A stretch of 37,359 nt of DNA from a virus, in IMG/VR virus record IMGVR_UViG_3300021440_000071, positions 1 through 37,359 of that record. The stretch is one strand, 5' to 3'. The position numbers and the translations under genes are program-made. Below the pieces are notes generated by a model. The model was not told the DNA's origin. It saw only the letters and a list, made by a program, of their open reading frames with translations, and searched no databases. Position 1 is the stretch's first letter, and every line of letters begins with the position of its first letter. Positions 30,626-37,359 of the stretch are shown here, piece after piece.

Positions 30626-30821
30626 TTGTAAATTGTTTTATATATCTGTGTTTAATAAATCCGTTGATTAACTTAAATCTAATAAGTGCGCCTCTTTTAG
30701 TAGTTTGGTAAATTACTTCTCCTTTTGATAAGTTCTGTAAATTATCCGCCTTGCTTAAATCTAATTTTTTACTTATAAATAATACTCCTGTTACCTTATT
30801 TTCTAATGAACATTCTGACAT
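30582..30821 (-). CDS. Hypothetical protein, 79 aa
   Basis: Lys-rich, beta-containing (EVIYQTTKRGALIRFKLINGF). No family recognised. It overlaps the next gene by 44 bases, longer than other overlaps here, so its 3' end or the next start is worth checking. A TAnnTTTG-like box (30844-30851, minus strand) lies upstream but without a -33 box. Confidence 0.6.
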   Translation of the reverse strand: MSECSLENKVTGVLFISKKLDLSKADNLQNLSKGEVIYQTTKRGALIRFKLINGFIKHRYIKQFTNDFSKRTKDWEFGT

Positions 30822-30856
30822 TGTAAATTGTTTTATTGTTCCACAAATATAAGTAA

Positions 30857-31036
30857 TTAATTTCTTTTTATTACTATAATATCATTACCTTTTATTTCAT
30901 TAATATCATAGATAATGTCATTAATTTCTATACTATTTATTTCCTGTACTTCTTCTTTAGTTATAAATAAATAGCCTAATGACATAGGGTTATTCATATC
31001 ATTTTTATCTATAATAAACCATTTTTTTATTTCCAT
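30857..31036 (-). CDS. Small hypothetical protein, 59 aa
   Basis: ATG 31036 to TAA 30857, 11 bases after the TerL stop. Acidic and Ile-rich: MEIKKWFIIDKNDMNNPMSL, then alternating short strands (IEINDIIYDINEIKGNDIIV). No family recognised. The clean frame filling a 200-base gap supports it. Confidence 0.58.
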   Translation of the reverse strand: MEIKKWFIIDKNDMNNPMSLGYLFITKEEVQEINSIEINDIIYDINEIKGNDIIVIKRN

Positions 31037-31047
31037 AATTTATTTAA

Positions 31048-32391
31048 CTAAAACCAAATTCCATGCACTTGGTCGATATATCTTAACGGATCTATTAGAT
31101 GATTATGCGCGTCTATCGGTTTACCTGTTGGATTCCCGTTCATATCCCTCGCCTCGCAATATAACGCAAATTCCATTAATAAATTGTTACTCCCTTCGAC
31201 TACATAAATCTCTTTAGATAGTAATTTACTTAACCCCTTGTCAATACCTTTTTCGGGTGAAGGTCTGATATTGGTAAATCCTGCTGCTGCCGTTGGATAG
31301 CGTTCTATTTGTTCCTCTGTCATTTGATTTAACAATCCGTAACGAAGTGAGCGTATGGTATCAGGTTCGGCACAATCAGCGACAATGAGGCTATCTTGTG
31401 TTAATCCTAATGAATCAAGTTTGAATGCTAAAGGAATTAATTTTAAAGGTTCATAATTCAATTCTCGAACATAGATTTTATTCTTTGATGCTTTTACACC
31501 GATTGTTCCTGCTGGGGATGATGTACCAAAGTCTTGACCGTAAACCTCTTGATAATCCAATGCGAGATAATCTTCTAAAGAAATCATTTTGAATTTCTTA
31601 AAATACTGTCCTTTCTTACCTGTGCTTGCGTGCCCTTCAATCTCGGTTAGGTAGTAATGTATGTTTTCATACTCACCACCTTTTACCCCTGATGATTCGT
31701 ACTCTTCGACAATGTTAGCTGGTAGGTACTGATTATCCTTATACGATGTTTGAATAACATGAACTCCCTTTAGATTCTTTGGTACAATCTTGTAATAACC
31801 GTCTACGTCATCTTGCGTGAATTGTGGGTAATCATCAACGGTTAACGGCTCAATGTTGAAGTATCTTTTTATAAGCCAATGATAAATATCTGGCGTATTT
31901 AAGATGACAAAAATCAAACTACCCTCTTCCCTTACTGAATGTCTCCATGTATTAAACTTTTCCTCATCTCGAATATCTGCCATTTCTTCGACAACTCCAA
32001 TATCAACGCGGCTCACTCCTTTCATGTGTGCCGTCTTAGATAGGCTCGACGCTCTGAACCCTTGTGTAAATACCACTTGCTCCCCGTTCTTACATTCTTT
32101 TATTGAGTTTTCATTCCGTTGGTAAATGCCATTAAACGCCCCATCTCTATTAGCTGTGTCGAATCGTTGAAGTACATCGTTTAGAATGGAGTTTTTAATC
32201 TTACTTGCCTCATCTCTTAAGACCTGAATACGTTTACCATTGATACAAGCATGATAGGCAATAGCCTTGCTAACTTCATAGGTTTTCTTACCACCTCTAC
32301 CACCTATTAAGATTATCATTCTACAATCTTCAGGAGGATTATATAAAATCTTGAATTTATCGTCTGTTTTTACGACTATTTCAACTTCCAT
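31048..32391 (-). CDS. terL: Terminase large subunit
   Basis: 447 residues. ATPase domain: Walker A GGRGGKKT (30-37), Walker B IGVVEEM (131-137). Nuclease domain (RNase H fold): VYGQDFG (D287), VADCAEPD (D339) and a late Asp in LIDPLRYID (~431-436). It packages DNA into the prohead and cuts it. Starts directly after the TerS stop. Ends in TAG, so TAG acts as a stop in this genome. Confidence 0.92.
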   Translation of the reverse strand: MEVEIVVKTDDKFKILYNPPEDCRMIILIGGRGGKKTYEVSKAIAYHACINGKRIQVLRDEASKIKNSILNDVLQRFDTANRDGAFNGIYQRNENSIKECKNGEQVVFTQGFRASSLSKTAHMKGVSRVDIGVVEEMADIRDEEKFNTWRHSVREEGSLIFVILNTPDIYHWLIKRYFNIEPLTVDDYPQFTQDDVDGYYKIVPKNLKGVHVIQTSYKDNQYLPANIVEEYESSGVKGGEYENIHYYLTEIEGHASTGKKGQYFKKFKMISLEDYLALDYQEVYGQDFGTSSPAGTIGVKASKNKIYVRELNYEPLKLIPLAFKLDSLGLTQDSLIVADCAEPDTIRSLRYGLLNQMTEEQIERYPTAAAGFTNIRPSPEKGIDKGLSKLLSKEIYVVEGSNNLLMEFALYCEARDMNGNPTGKPIDAHNHLIDPLRYIDQVHGIWF

Positions 32392-32733
32392 TTACTCGAA
32401 AGTTATTTGTTTAATATTAAGCCCTTCATGCTTAACTTCTGACTTATCAATCTGGTCTTCAATACCTCTATTCAATGTATCAATAGCTTTTGCGTTACCG
32501 TCCTCTTTAGCGTGCTTTATAAGGGCTTTAATGTAGTCATCAAGGTTAGTACCTTCTGACATATGTTTAAAGATAGTTTTAGTCAATAAACGCTCTTTAC
32601 GTCTTTCTTCCCATCCTTTCTCCCTTTGTTCTTTAGTAGGTTGGTTCTCACTAGTAAAAGGAGTGGCATTACCTGTTAATCCAGGCTTTAGGTTTTTCAG
32701 ACGTTTATCAGACGTGTTTTCACTTTTAGCCAT
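32392..32733 (-). CDS. terS: Terminase small subunit (putative)
   Basis: 113 residues upstream of TerL with a 0-base gap. N-terminus KSENTSDKRLKNLKPGLTGN and KEQREKGWEERRKERLLTKT, a pattern of basic N-terminus and helical body typical of small terminase or its homologues (DUF5681-like). It recognises pac/cos DNA and directs TerL. A strong promoter ends 4 bases before its ATG, so the transcript is probably leaderless or nearly so. Confidence 0.78.
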   Translation of the reverse strand: MAKSENTSDKRLKNLKPGLTGNATPFTSENQPTKEQREKGWEERRKERLLTKTIFKHMSEGTNLDDYIKALIKHAKEDGNAKAIDTLNRGIEDQIDKSEVKHEGLNIKQITFE

Positions 32734-32737
32734 ACCA

Positions 32738-32769
32738 CAAAATTATACTACTTTAATTGAATTGACAAA
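32738..32769 (-). promoter_or_regulatory. Virion (terminase) promoter
   Basis: Minus strand: TTTG (32769-32766), 20 bases, TAATTTTG (32745-32738): a perfect fit to TTTG-N19..21-TAnnTTTG. The ATG of the small terminase (32733) is only 4 bases after the -7 box, so transcription should start at or next to the ATG, i.e. a leaderless mRNA. Confidence 0.78.
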
Positions 32770-32771
32770 AT

Positions 32772-33299
32772 TTATTTTAAGTACCCCCACACCTCCAAAG
32801 ATTCACCGTTCATTATCGCTTGTGTTACGTTATACATATCCTCGAAAGAACGTACTGAAACATAGATACCGCCGCCATCCTGCACCCACTTGGCGAAGTC
32901 TTTTTGTGATTGTAGATGTTTTTCTTTTTCTTGCTTTGTCTCGATGTAAATAGCGCGTCCGTTGTAAAGTCCGTGTAGGTCGGCGAATCCTTTGTTAGTG
33001 GATTTGATGAACCCGATTCCTGGTCGCCACTTACCCTCACTACTGATTCTTTTTAGCTTCGTGTCTGTGTAGTACTCCCACACCGCTTGACAAAGCTCAT
33101 TAAACTTATTTGTGTTGAATACTTTTTTAGATATTGGCTTTTCTAGGATAATCCTTTCGGGTCTGCCTTGCTCATCTACAATGTCTTTAAATGTGGCTTT
33201 TTTAGTTATTTTCGACTTCATCAAAGGGAACGTAACCGCGTGCCGTCCTAAGTTGGCACGTCTTTCGTTGTATAGTTGCTCGAATTGGGTTTGAGTCAT
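32772..33299 (-). CDS. VRR-NUC-like PD-(D/E)XK nuclease
   Basis: Residues ~104-150: GFADLHGLYNGRAIYIETKQ, then QKDFAKWVQDGGGIYVSV. D107, E120 and K122 (ETK) give the D...ExK core, and the Q.DF..W....GG.Y.....f.d pattern matches VRR-NUC domains of phage Holliday junction resolvase or nuclease type. The N-terminal ~100 residues are basic. It lies in the replication module, where a junction-resolving or end-processing role is likely. Its stop is 2 bases before the terminase promoter. Confidence 0.82.
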   Translation of the reverse strand: MTQTQFEQLYNERRANLGRHAVTFPLMKSKITKKATFKDIVDEQGRPERIILEKPISKKVFNTNKFNELCQAVWEYYTDTKLKRISSEGKWRPGIGFIKSTNKGFADLHGLYNGRAIYIETKQEKEKHLQSQKDFAKWVQDGGGIYVSVRSFEDMYNVTQAIMNGESLEVWGYLK

Positions 33300-33306
33300 T
33301 CTATCG

Positions 33307-33660
33307 CTAATTTAAGGGATTTAATATTTGTCTGAAATCATCAAGTATAAGTGCGGTAAGTCTTAGTCGTGTATCATCTAACATTTCATTCCAATAGACA
33401 CAATGAAATACGCGGTAATAGTTTAACCGTTCTTTTGAGATATTTATTTGACACAAAGACATAATATTTTGAATTGTACAAATATCAAAATACTTTTCTA
33501 CTTTCATCATCTTATGTAATGCGTGTGCTGCTGCTTCACGTTGCATTTCAAATGTAATGCCACCGCTTTCAATGTTGTTATTTTTTAGAACCATGTCTAT
33601 TTCGGAATAAAGTCCTTTCATAGTTCCTACTTTTCTTAGTTCAAGACCTAAGGCTTTCAT
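33307..33660 (-). CDS. Hypothetical protein, 117 aa (conserved in Bacteroidota phages)
   Basis: Contains IQNIMSLCQINISKERLNYY and CVYWNEMLDDTRLRLTALIL followed by DDFRQIL. This resembles a helical protein I have seen often beside phage nuclease or DnaB genes in Bacteroidota, of unknown function. Four Cys are present without a clear metal site. Starts at ATG 33660, 7 bases before the nuclease gene. Confidence 0.75.
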   Translation of the reverse strand: MKALGLELRKVGTMKGLYSEIDMVLKNNNIESGGITFEMQREAAAHALHKMMKVEKYFDICTIQNIMSLCQINISKERLNYYRVFHCVYWNEMLDDTRLRLTALILDDFRQILNPLN

Positions 33661-33672
33661 ATTGTTAGTTTT

Positions 33673-33930
33673 TTATTGCTCGATTGCTAAACCGAGTTTG
33701 ATTATTAATTCTTTTAATAGTGGGTTCTTTTGTTGCATGGAGTTGAGTCGGAGTGGGATTGTGAAAATTCTTGTTGCCGTTTCTTTATCAATAACTCCAC
33801 ACGTTCCCGAAGTAAGGTTTTCAAATTGGTATCCGTTGACGGTTGCATATATTGCATTATTAGCCTTTGCTCTGAGCAAAACACATTCACTTTGTTCACT
33901 AATAACTCTACTGATTTTTTCATGTTTCAT
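33673..33930 (-). CDS. Hypothetical protein, 85 aa
   Basis: Starts MKHEKISRVISEQSECVLLR; Lys- and Thr-rich with beta-like stretches (IYATVNGYQFENLTSGTCGV). It starts 3 bases after the DnaB stop and ends 12 bases before the next start. No family recognised. A 69-aa frame in the same place (33714-33923) is a shadow. Confidence 0.7.
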   Translation of the reverse strand: MKHEKISRVISEQSECVLLRAKANNAIYATVNGYQFENLTSGTCGVIDKETATRIFTIPLRLNSMQQKNPLLKELIIKLGLAIEQ

Positions 33931-33933
33931 AAT

Positions 33934-35367
33934 TTAAAAAGGGGGTTCTTCAAAAGGGAATGGATTTATTATTGATGGGGCTTCAAATGTATCACGTTTT
34001 ATAATTGAATTGAATTGAATTTCTGTAAAGTTATTTATTTCATGGTCTCTAAAGTGCATCATTTCGGGGTCAAAGTATAAATCTATTTGCCCTGTTTCCC
34101 CGTTTCTAAATTTCTCAATTATAATTGAACCTTTGCGCTCTGTGCTTGAACCGTCTTCATTTGTTTTATCCCCACGTTTAAACGGTCTATCAACGATTAT
34201 ACCCATGTCGGCATCTGCTAATATCGCGTCCGATTCTCGAAGCTGTGACAGTTTACCTGGTCGGCTTACTTTATCGGGTGTTTCACTTTCTCGGTTAAGT
34301 TGAGCGAGTACAATCATAATTATATCAAGGTCTTTCGATATGGCTTTGATTCCACTTGATAACTTAGCCACTTCGCGCTCACGTGTCGTATTTTTGTTTT
34401 CTTCTGCTGTGATAAGTTGAATATAGTCAATAATTATAACTCTTGCTCCTTTTGTCTTAACTAGTTTTTCTGCTTTCCATCTAATATCAGAAATATTAAC
34501 CTTTGCGTTATCGGTTGAATATACGGGAAGTGCTGACATTTTACTTATTCCGTAATCAATAACCGAATCGATTGCTTGTTTGTTTTCTCCGCTTCGTGCT
34601 GCATTACGGTAAATCTTCCAAAATTCCACACCCGAAACAATGGACGCGAACCTACCTGCAAGTTGAGTGTTCGGCATTTCTAAAGAAATCACACCTACAC
34701 AACTTCCAAGCCTTGCCATATTTAAAGCCAATGAACAAGCAAACGCGGTTTTTCCCATCGACGGACGTGCAGCAATTACAATCATTCCACTTTCTAAACC
34801 TCCAGTCATGGCATCAAACTTTTCAAATCCTGTTAATACGCCTTGAAACTCTTTTTTCTCGATTCTTTCTCTTCTATCAATCAATCCAAGTGCAAGTTGC
34901 GACATATCTGACCAATCATCGACTACATTAAAATTCATTGCCTTTTTAATCTTAGAATCTAAATCTTTTGCCACATCGAATGCGGTTTCATTTTTTTGAA
35001 GTGAATAAATTGCATCATTACTTAATCTTGTAACATAATCTTCCACAAGTGCAAGACACCAATTAATCATATAGACTTTTGTAACGTTCATGTCTAGTTT
35101 TTTCGATATAATGTAGCCCCAATTATCGCCGCTTGTTGATACTTTATCTCTAATCTTTCTATAAAGTAGAGTTTGGTCTATTGGTGTGCCTTCATCATAC
35201 ATTTGGGTTAAAGCATTCCAAATTGTACGATTATCATCATTATAGAACATTTCAACTTCTGTAATGTATTGCCTAGCTTTTACGAATTGCTCTGTACCTT
35301 CAAAAATTATCATACCAATTATTGAATTTTCAGCGTTTAAGTCGTGTTTTTGTACTTCTAGTTTCAT
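33934..35367 (-). CDS. dnaB: Replicative DNA helicase (DnaB family)
   Basis: 477 residues. N-terminal DnaB domain (about 1-150; ENSIIGMIIFEGTEQFVKAR), then the RecA-like domain: Walker A ARPSMGKT (200-207), the SLEM glutamate (230), Walker B VIIIDYIQL (310-318), QLNRESE and the arginine-finger region QLRESDAILADAD (375-387). It unwinds DNA at the phage fork as a hexamer. Overlaps the helicase-loader gene by 1 base. The C-terminal tail ends PFPFEEPPF. Confidence 0.94.
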   Translation of the reverse strand: MKLEVQKHDLNAENSIIGMIIFEGTEQFVKARQYITEVEMFYNDDNRTIWNALTQMYDEGTPIDQTLLYRKIRDKVSTSGDNWGYIISKKLDMNVTKVYMINWCLALVEDYVTRLSNDAIYSLQKNETAFDVAKDLDSKIKKAMNFNVVDDWSDMSQLALGLIDRRERIEKKEFQGVLTGFEKFDAMTGGLESGMIVIAARPSMGKTAFACSLALNMARLGSCVGVISLEMPNTQLAGRFASIVSGVEFWKIYRNAARSGENKQAIDSVIDYGISKMSALPVYSTDNAKVNISDIRWKAEKLVKTKGARVIIIDYIQLITAEENKNTTREREVAKLSSGIKAISKDLDIIMIVLAQLNRESETPDKVSRPGKLSQLRESDAILADADMGIIVDRPFKRGDKTNEDGSSTERKGSIIIEKFRNGETGQIDLYFDPEMMHFRDHEINNFTEIQFNSIIKRDTFEAPSIINPFPFEEPPF

Positions 35368-36074
35368 TATTTGTATTTGTCAGATGGGTCTATTTTTTTG
35401 TTTGATTTATCGAAATGTTCTGAAAGTATTTTTTTCCTACCTTCTACGCCTTTTTTATTAATCCACTTAGCGAAGTGGTCTGCATAATCTTTAAAATCCT
35501 TTTCTTTTTTACCTAAAGATATTAATTCAGAATCGAATGTGTTTTGAAATATTTGTAAGTTGGTATGTAAAATATTATGAGATTCACAAATTTTTATTTT
35601 AGCATCAATATATTCTTTGTCATATTTAGCCCTGCACTCTGAAATTGAAAAAGTTGATGTTGTTGGTGAATTTTTTAATACATCATCATCATGTTTTGAA
35701 TGTTTTAAAGGTTTATTTATCACTACAGTGCCTAGGGCAGTGCCACTACACTGCTTTGGTAGTTGCTTAGGCAGTGCTTTGGTATTTTTTACCAAAGCAA
35801 CTACGCACGCAGTATGTTGATTTTTGCTTACTTGAATTATACGAATAAAACCATATTCTTTCAATTCTCCAAGTGCTTTTGAATACGTTTTATAGTTTGA
35901 AACCCCTATTGAGTGCATGGTATTATAAGAAGGTAGCGAGAATTTTTCTACCCATGCAAGTCGGTTGTTTAAATCTATAATATAAAAGTAAAGTATCCCA
36001 TGAATAGGTCTAACTAAATCGGGGTTATTTACAGCCCAATCAAAAAACTTTTTACTTAAATCAAATGTATTCAT
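35367..36074 (-). CDS. Replisome organiser / helicase loader (winged helix)
   Basis: The N-terminal ~85 residues (LAWVEKFSLPSYNTMHSIGV then YSKALGELKEYGFIRII) form a winged-helix domain like phage replication proteins O. A low-complexity linker (residues ~92-125, KNTKALPKQLPKQCSGTALG) is encoded by DNA full of repeats. The C-terminal domain (KDYADHFAKWINKKG) fits the DUF7833-type helical domain in Bacteroidota loaders. Placed directly before dnaB, as lambda O and P are. The linker DNA is the likely origin. Function is inferred from domains and order. Confidence 0.82.
   Translation of the reverse strand: MNTFDLSKKFFDWAVNNPDLVRPIHGILYFYIIDLNNRLAWVEKFSLPSYNTMHSIGVSNYKTYSKALGELKEYGFIRIIQVSKNQHTACVVALVKNTKALPKQLPKQCSGTALGTVVINKPLKHSKHDDDVLKNSPTTSTFSISECRAKYDKEYIDAKIKICESHNILHTNLQIFQNTFDSELISLGKKEKDFKDYADHFAKWINKKGVEGRKKILSEHFDKSNKKIDPSDKYK
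35721..35806. other. Putative replication origin: iterons and inverted repeat inside the organiser gene
   Basis: Dense repeats in 86 bp of the linker-coding DNA: CAGTGCC at 35726 and 35738 (12 bp apart) with a variant CAGTGCT at 35772; CACTAC at 35721 and 35744; GCTTTGGTA at 35753 and 35776 (23 bp apart); and a perfect inverted copy TACCAAAGC (35790-35798) around a TTTTT loop (35785-35789). In lambda the origin iterons also lie inside the O gene in the linker region. Origin role is inferred. Confidence 0.6.
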
Positions 36075-36077
36075 TTA

Positions 36078-36572
36078 TTATAGAGTTCGTAGATAGTTTA
36101 ATATATATTCTTGCGCGTATGTATAAAAACATTCAGTATTACCGCCAAATTTGTATTTAGGTTTAAATGAATCATGTGAATATTTCTTTTTTACTAAGGA
36201 TTCATTTATTAAGGCTAACTTCTTAGTACTAAAATTTTTAATAAATAATTCTGTTATTTGTAAATAATTATTTTTAAATGAAGTATATCTATTTTCGATA
36301 TTTGAAGTAATCCCTATTTTTAGGAAACATTGACCGTTTATGTTATCACTAATTTTTATAAAGTATAGTGTATGGTATAAATTTCTTTTATCAGATTTAA
36401 GAGTAATATTTTTATAAGAATTGATTAAAATATCTGTTTCTTTATTACTCGATTTATATTCTTTACCGATTGCATTTTTGATAAGCATGGTCAATAAATG
36501 ACCTCTTTGCTCTAATGTAAGTACACTTATAAAATTGTTAGTAGTTTCTACGTTTAAAATTATTTCGTTCAT
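36078..36572 (-). CDS. GIY-YIG-like (T5orf172/Mug113-type) domain protein
   Basis: I start at ATG 36572 (MNEIILNVETTNNFISVLTL); the frame is open upstream but would need two ATGs inside the hairpin. The C-terminal half has the GIY-YIG variant of T5orf172/Mug113 proteins: LYFIKISDNINGQCFLKIGI, TSNIENRYTSFKNN, later INESLVKKKY with the Glu, then KFGGNTECF. This fold gives nucleases that cut DNA, such as homing endonucleases and host-DNA or repair nucleases. The N-terminal ~65 residues are of unknown fold. It stands directly behind a promoter and structured RNA. Confidence 0.78.
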   Translation of the reverse strand: MNEIILNVETTNNFISVLTLEQRGHLLTMLIKNAIGKEYKSSNKETDILINSYKNITLKSDKRNLYHTLYFIKISDNINGQCFLKIGITSNIENRYTSFKNNYLQITELFIKNFSTKKLALINESLVKKKYSHDSFKPKYKFGGNTECFYTYAQEYILNYLRTL

Positions 36573-36573
36573 T

Positions 36574-36697
36574 GAAATAAAAACCCTTTGCGAAGCCATC
36601 CAGTGAGAACTCCATTTAAGGAGTGGATAACCCCGCAAAGGGTATTAAAATTATTTATTAATTACGGTTCTCACGCCGTTTATATGTATTAAGAACT
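36574..36697 (-). ncRNA. Structured RNA: kissing stem-loop plus long terminator-like hairpin
   Basis: Minus-strand RNA from the promoter at 36702-36733. Hairpin 1: ACGG/CCGU (36664-36679) with loop CGUGAGAA. Hairpin 2: a continuous 18-bp stem (36584-36601 with 36625-36642), CCCTTTGCG/CGCAAAGGG plus nine pairs including four G.U, and an apical hairpin ACTCC/GGAGT with a one-sided UCUCACU bulge. The 7-base GUGAGAA of loop 1 is complementary to UUCUCAC at the bulge of hairpin 2 (kissing). Hairpin 2 is followed by TTTTTATTT. The G.U pairs would be A.C mismatches on the other strand, so the RNA form is minus. Either a ~120-nt small RNA or a leader/attenuator of the GIY-YIG gene. Confidence 0.68.
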
Positions 36698-36701
36698 AAC
36701 G

Positions 36702-36733
36702 CAAATCTAACTCATTCCGATTAAATTACCAAA
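36702..36733 (-). promoter_or_regulatory. Promoter of the structured RNA / GIY-YIG gene
   Basis: Minus strand: TTTG (36733-36730), 20 bases, TAGATTTG (36709-36702): perfect match to the Bacteroidota promoter TTTG-N19..21-TAnnTTTG. Predicted start about 36696, 17 bases upstream of hairpin 1. It begins a few bases beyond the SSB-like gene's stop. Confidence 0.8.
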
Positions 36734-36734
36734 A

Positions 36735-37091
36735 TTAAAAAGGTAATCCCTCCGGTTCAACTTGCGCTGCTTGTTGCGATTGGACCAGTGCAGCTTGTGA
36801 ACTTCCATCCTTTGTAATCTGCCATAACTCCAAAGAATTGAAACACTTTTCTTCGCCTTGTGGGTTCGTCCATAATCTACCCTTTACATTTACCTTAGCC
36901 GTTACCAGGTCGCCATCGTTAATACCGTTGAGAAGGTCGCATTTGTCGTTACCTGCTTGGATTTGTAGGTATTGAGGGTAGGTATCTTCAGTCAAGATAA
37001 TAAATTCAAGTTTTCTAAACTTTTCCGATACTTGAACAATTGGGTTCTTTTTATACAGTTTACCCGATACTGTGTAGCTTTCGTTTGCCAT
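36735..37091 (-). CDS. Single-stranded DNA-binding-like protein (DUF3127-type)
   Basis: 118 residues with the plan of an OB fold: YTVSGKLYKKNPIVQVSEKF, RKLEFIILTEDTYPQYLQIQ, then GDLVTAKVNVKGRLWTN and FNSLELWQI. It resembles DUF3127-type SSB-like proteins of Bacteroidota (FkKqefvl.te..YPq.i.f....d). The flexible C-terminus ends EPEGLPF, an SSB-type acidic, hydrophobic tip that recruits partners. It binds ssDNA during phage replication (inferred). It lies just upstream of the structured-RNA promoter. Confidence 0.82.
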   Translation of the reverse strand: MANESYTVSGKLYKKNPIVQVSEKFRKLEFIILTEDTYPQYLQIQAGNDKCDLLNGINDGDLVTAKVNVKGRLWTNPQGEEKCFNSLELWQITKDGSSQAALVQSQQAAQVEPEGLPF

Positions 37092-37103
37092 GTTTTGTTT
37101 GTT

Positions 37104-37359
37104 TTAGATATAATATTTCATTGTTGTAAGTTTTGAATACTTTCCTTTACTGTGATTAATAGCTTGTAAGTTTGATTTACCAAGCTTTATAATTTGATCT
37201 CTTTCGCATCTGATATTGTATAACTTTTTTTCAGTATTATCAATTCTCTTCTTTTGAACATATTTATCTAAACGTTCTTCATCTGTCAATTGAGAATTAA
37301 GAATAATGTTTAATTTATGGTAAACCTCATCATTTATAGACGGTTTTTGTATTACGAAC
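37104..37359 (-). CDS. ExoX C-terminal-like domain protein, C-terminal part (gene begins at 332)
   Basis: Completion of the gene that starts at base 332. The frame is open to base 37359 and the shared 126-bp repeat joins the parts in frame. Unique to this end are residues such as RCERDQIIKLGKSNLQAINH and KLTTMKYYI, basic and probably helical. It ends 12 bases before the SSB-like gene. Assembled length is about 165-170 residues. Confidence 0.78.
   Translation of the reverse strand, partial: FVIQKPSINDEVYHKLNIILNSQLTDEERLDKYVQKKRIDNTEKKLYNIRCERDQIIKLGKSNLQAINHSKGKYSKLTTMKYYI
37234..37359. repeat. Terminal repeat of the contig, right copy
   Basis: Identical to 22-147 in the same orientation. 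See the left copy. Removing one copy gives a circle of about 37,212 bp. Confidence 0.95.

Noticed and set aside
33714-33923. 69-residue minus frame between DnaB and the next gene
   Set aside because: Overlaps the better-spaced 85-residue frame and has no added support.
36622-36630. DnaA box-like TTATCCACT in the long hairpin
   Set aside because: One mismatch to TTATCCACA and no cluster of boxes; it is explained by the RNA stem.
36573-36638. Longer start for the GIY-YIG protein (MRGYPLLKWS...)
   Set aside because: These residues are encoded by the hairpin itself; the ATG directly after the hairpin is the better start.
1-37359. tRNA genes, CRISPR array, diversity-generating retroelement, integrase
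   Set aside because: No cloverleaf, no regular repeat-spacer array, no reverse transcriptase and no tyrosine or serine recombinase were seen by eye.

Overview
The window appears to be a complete, circularly closed siphovirus genome of about 37.2 kb. Bases 22-147 recur exactly at 37234-37359, and one gene runs off base 1 and finishes at 37104. The likely host is a member of the Bacteroidota. The DNA is AT-rich, several promoters match the Bacteroidota pattern TTTG-N18..21-TAnnTTTG, and many small proteins (YopX-like, DUF551-like, the 'NELRIGN' family, DUF3127-like SSB, DUF7833-type helicase loader) resemble families I know from Bacteroidota phages. Nearly every gene is on the minus strand, so transcription runs from high to low coordinates. 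The one clear exception is a small plus-strand lipoprotein gene at 16206-16433.

Layout in transcription order, starting at the circle join. Replication: ExoX_C-like protein (332 down to 1, continuing at 37359-37104), SSB-like protein, a promoter with a structured RNA, a GIY-YIG-like protein, a replisome organiser carrying an origin-like repeat cluster, a DnaB helicase and a PD-(D/E)XK nuclease. Virion: a promoter close against the small terminase gene, then TerS, TerL, small genes, a promoter, portal, prohead protease with a zinc ribbon, capsid, a head-region protein with a signal peptide, connector and tail genes, a 774-residue tape measure, tail-tip proteins and a fibre candidate. Behind these lie an MNT-like nucleotidyltransferase, a membrane-anchored PAS protein and a holin-like protein. 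Two strong hairpin terminators (12331-12426) close the module. No endolysin, integrase, repressor, tRNA or CRISPR array was recognised.

The accessory/early region (12120 down to 335) starts from a promoter whose spacer holds a perfect 16-bp palindrome. A second promoter at about 5.0 kb has the same palindrome at the same distance from its -7 box. The region carries many small unknown genes, a lipoprotein/mini-membrane-protein pair, a Rad52-like annealing protein with an exonuclease, a cytosine-5 methyltransferase interrupted by one in-frame TAG, and a stand-alone DnaA domain IV protein.

The most unusual feature is a pair of small gene cassettes, about 9190-9977 and 2190-2677. Each is bounded by long imperfect hairpins that start with a box ending AAC and finish with a box starting GTT, as integron attC sites do. 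Each hairpin begins at or within a few bases of the stop codon of the preceding gene. Both cassettes end in related ribbon-helix-helix genes, and both have promoters overlapped by TACGAYA repeats spaced exactly 11 bp apart. They look like mobile, self-regulated cassettes placed in a phage genome. The second notable feature is a promoter, a kissing stem-loop and a terminator-like long hairpin at 36574-36733, which could make a phage small RNA or act as a regulated leader.
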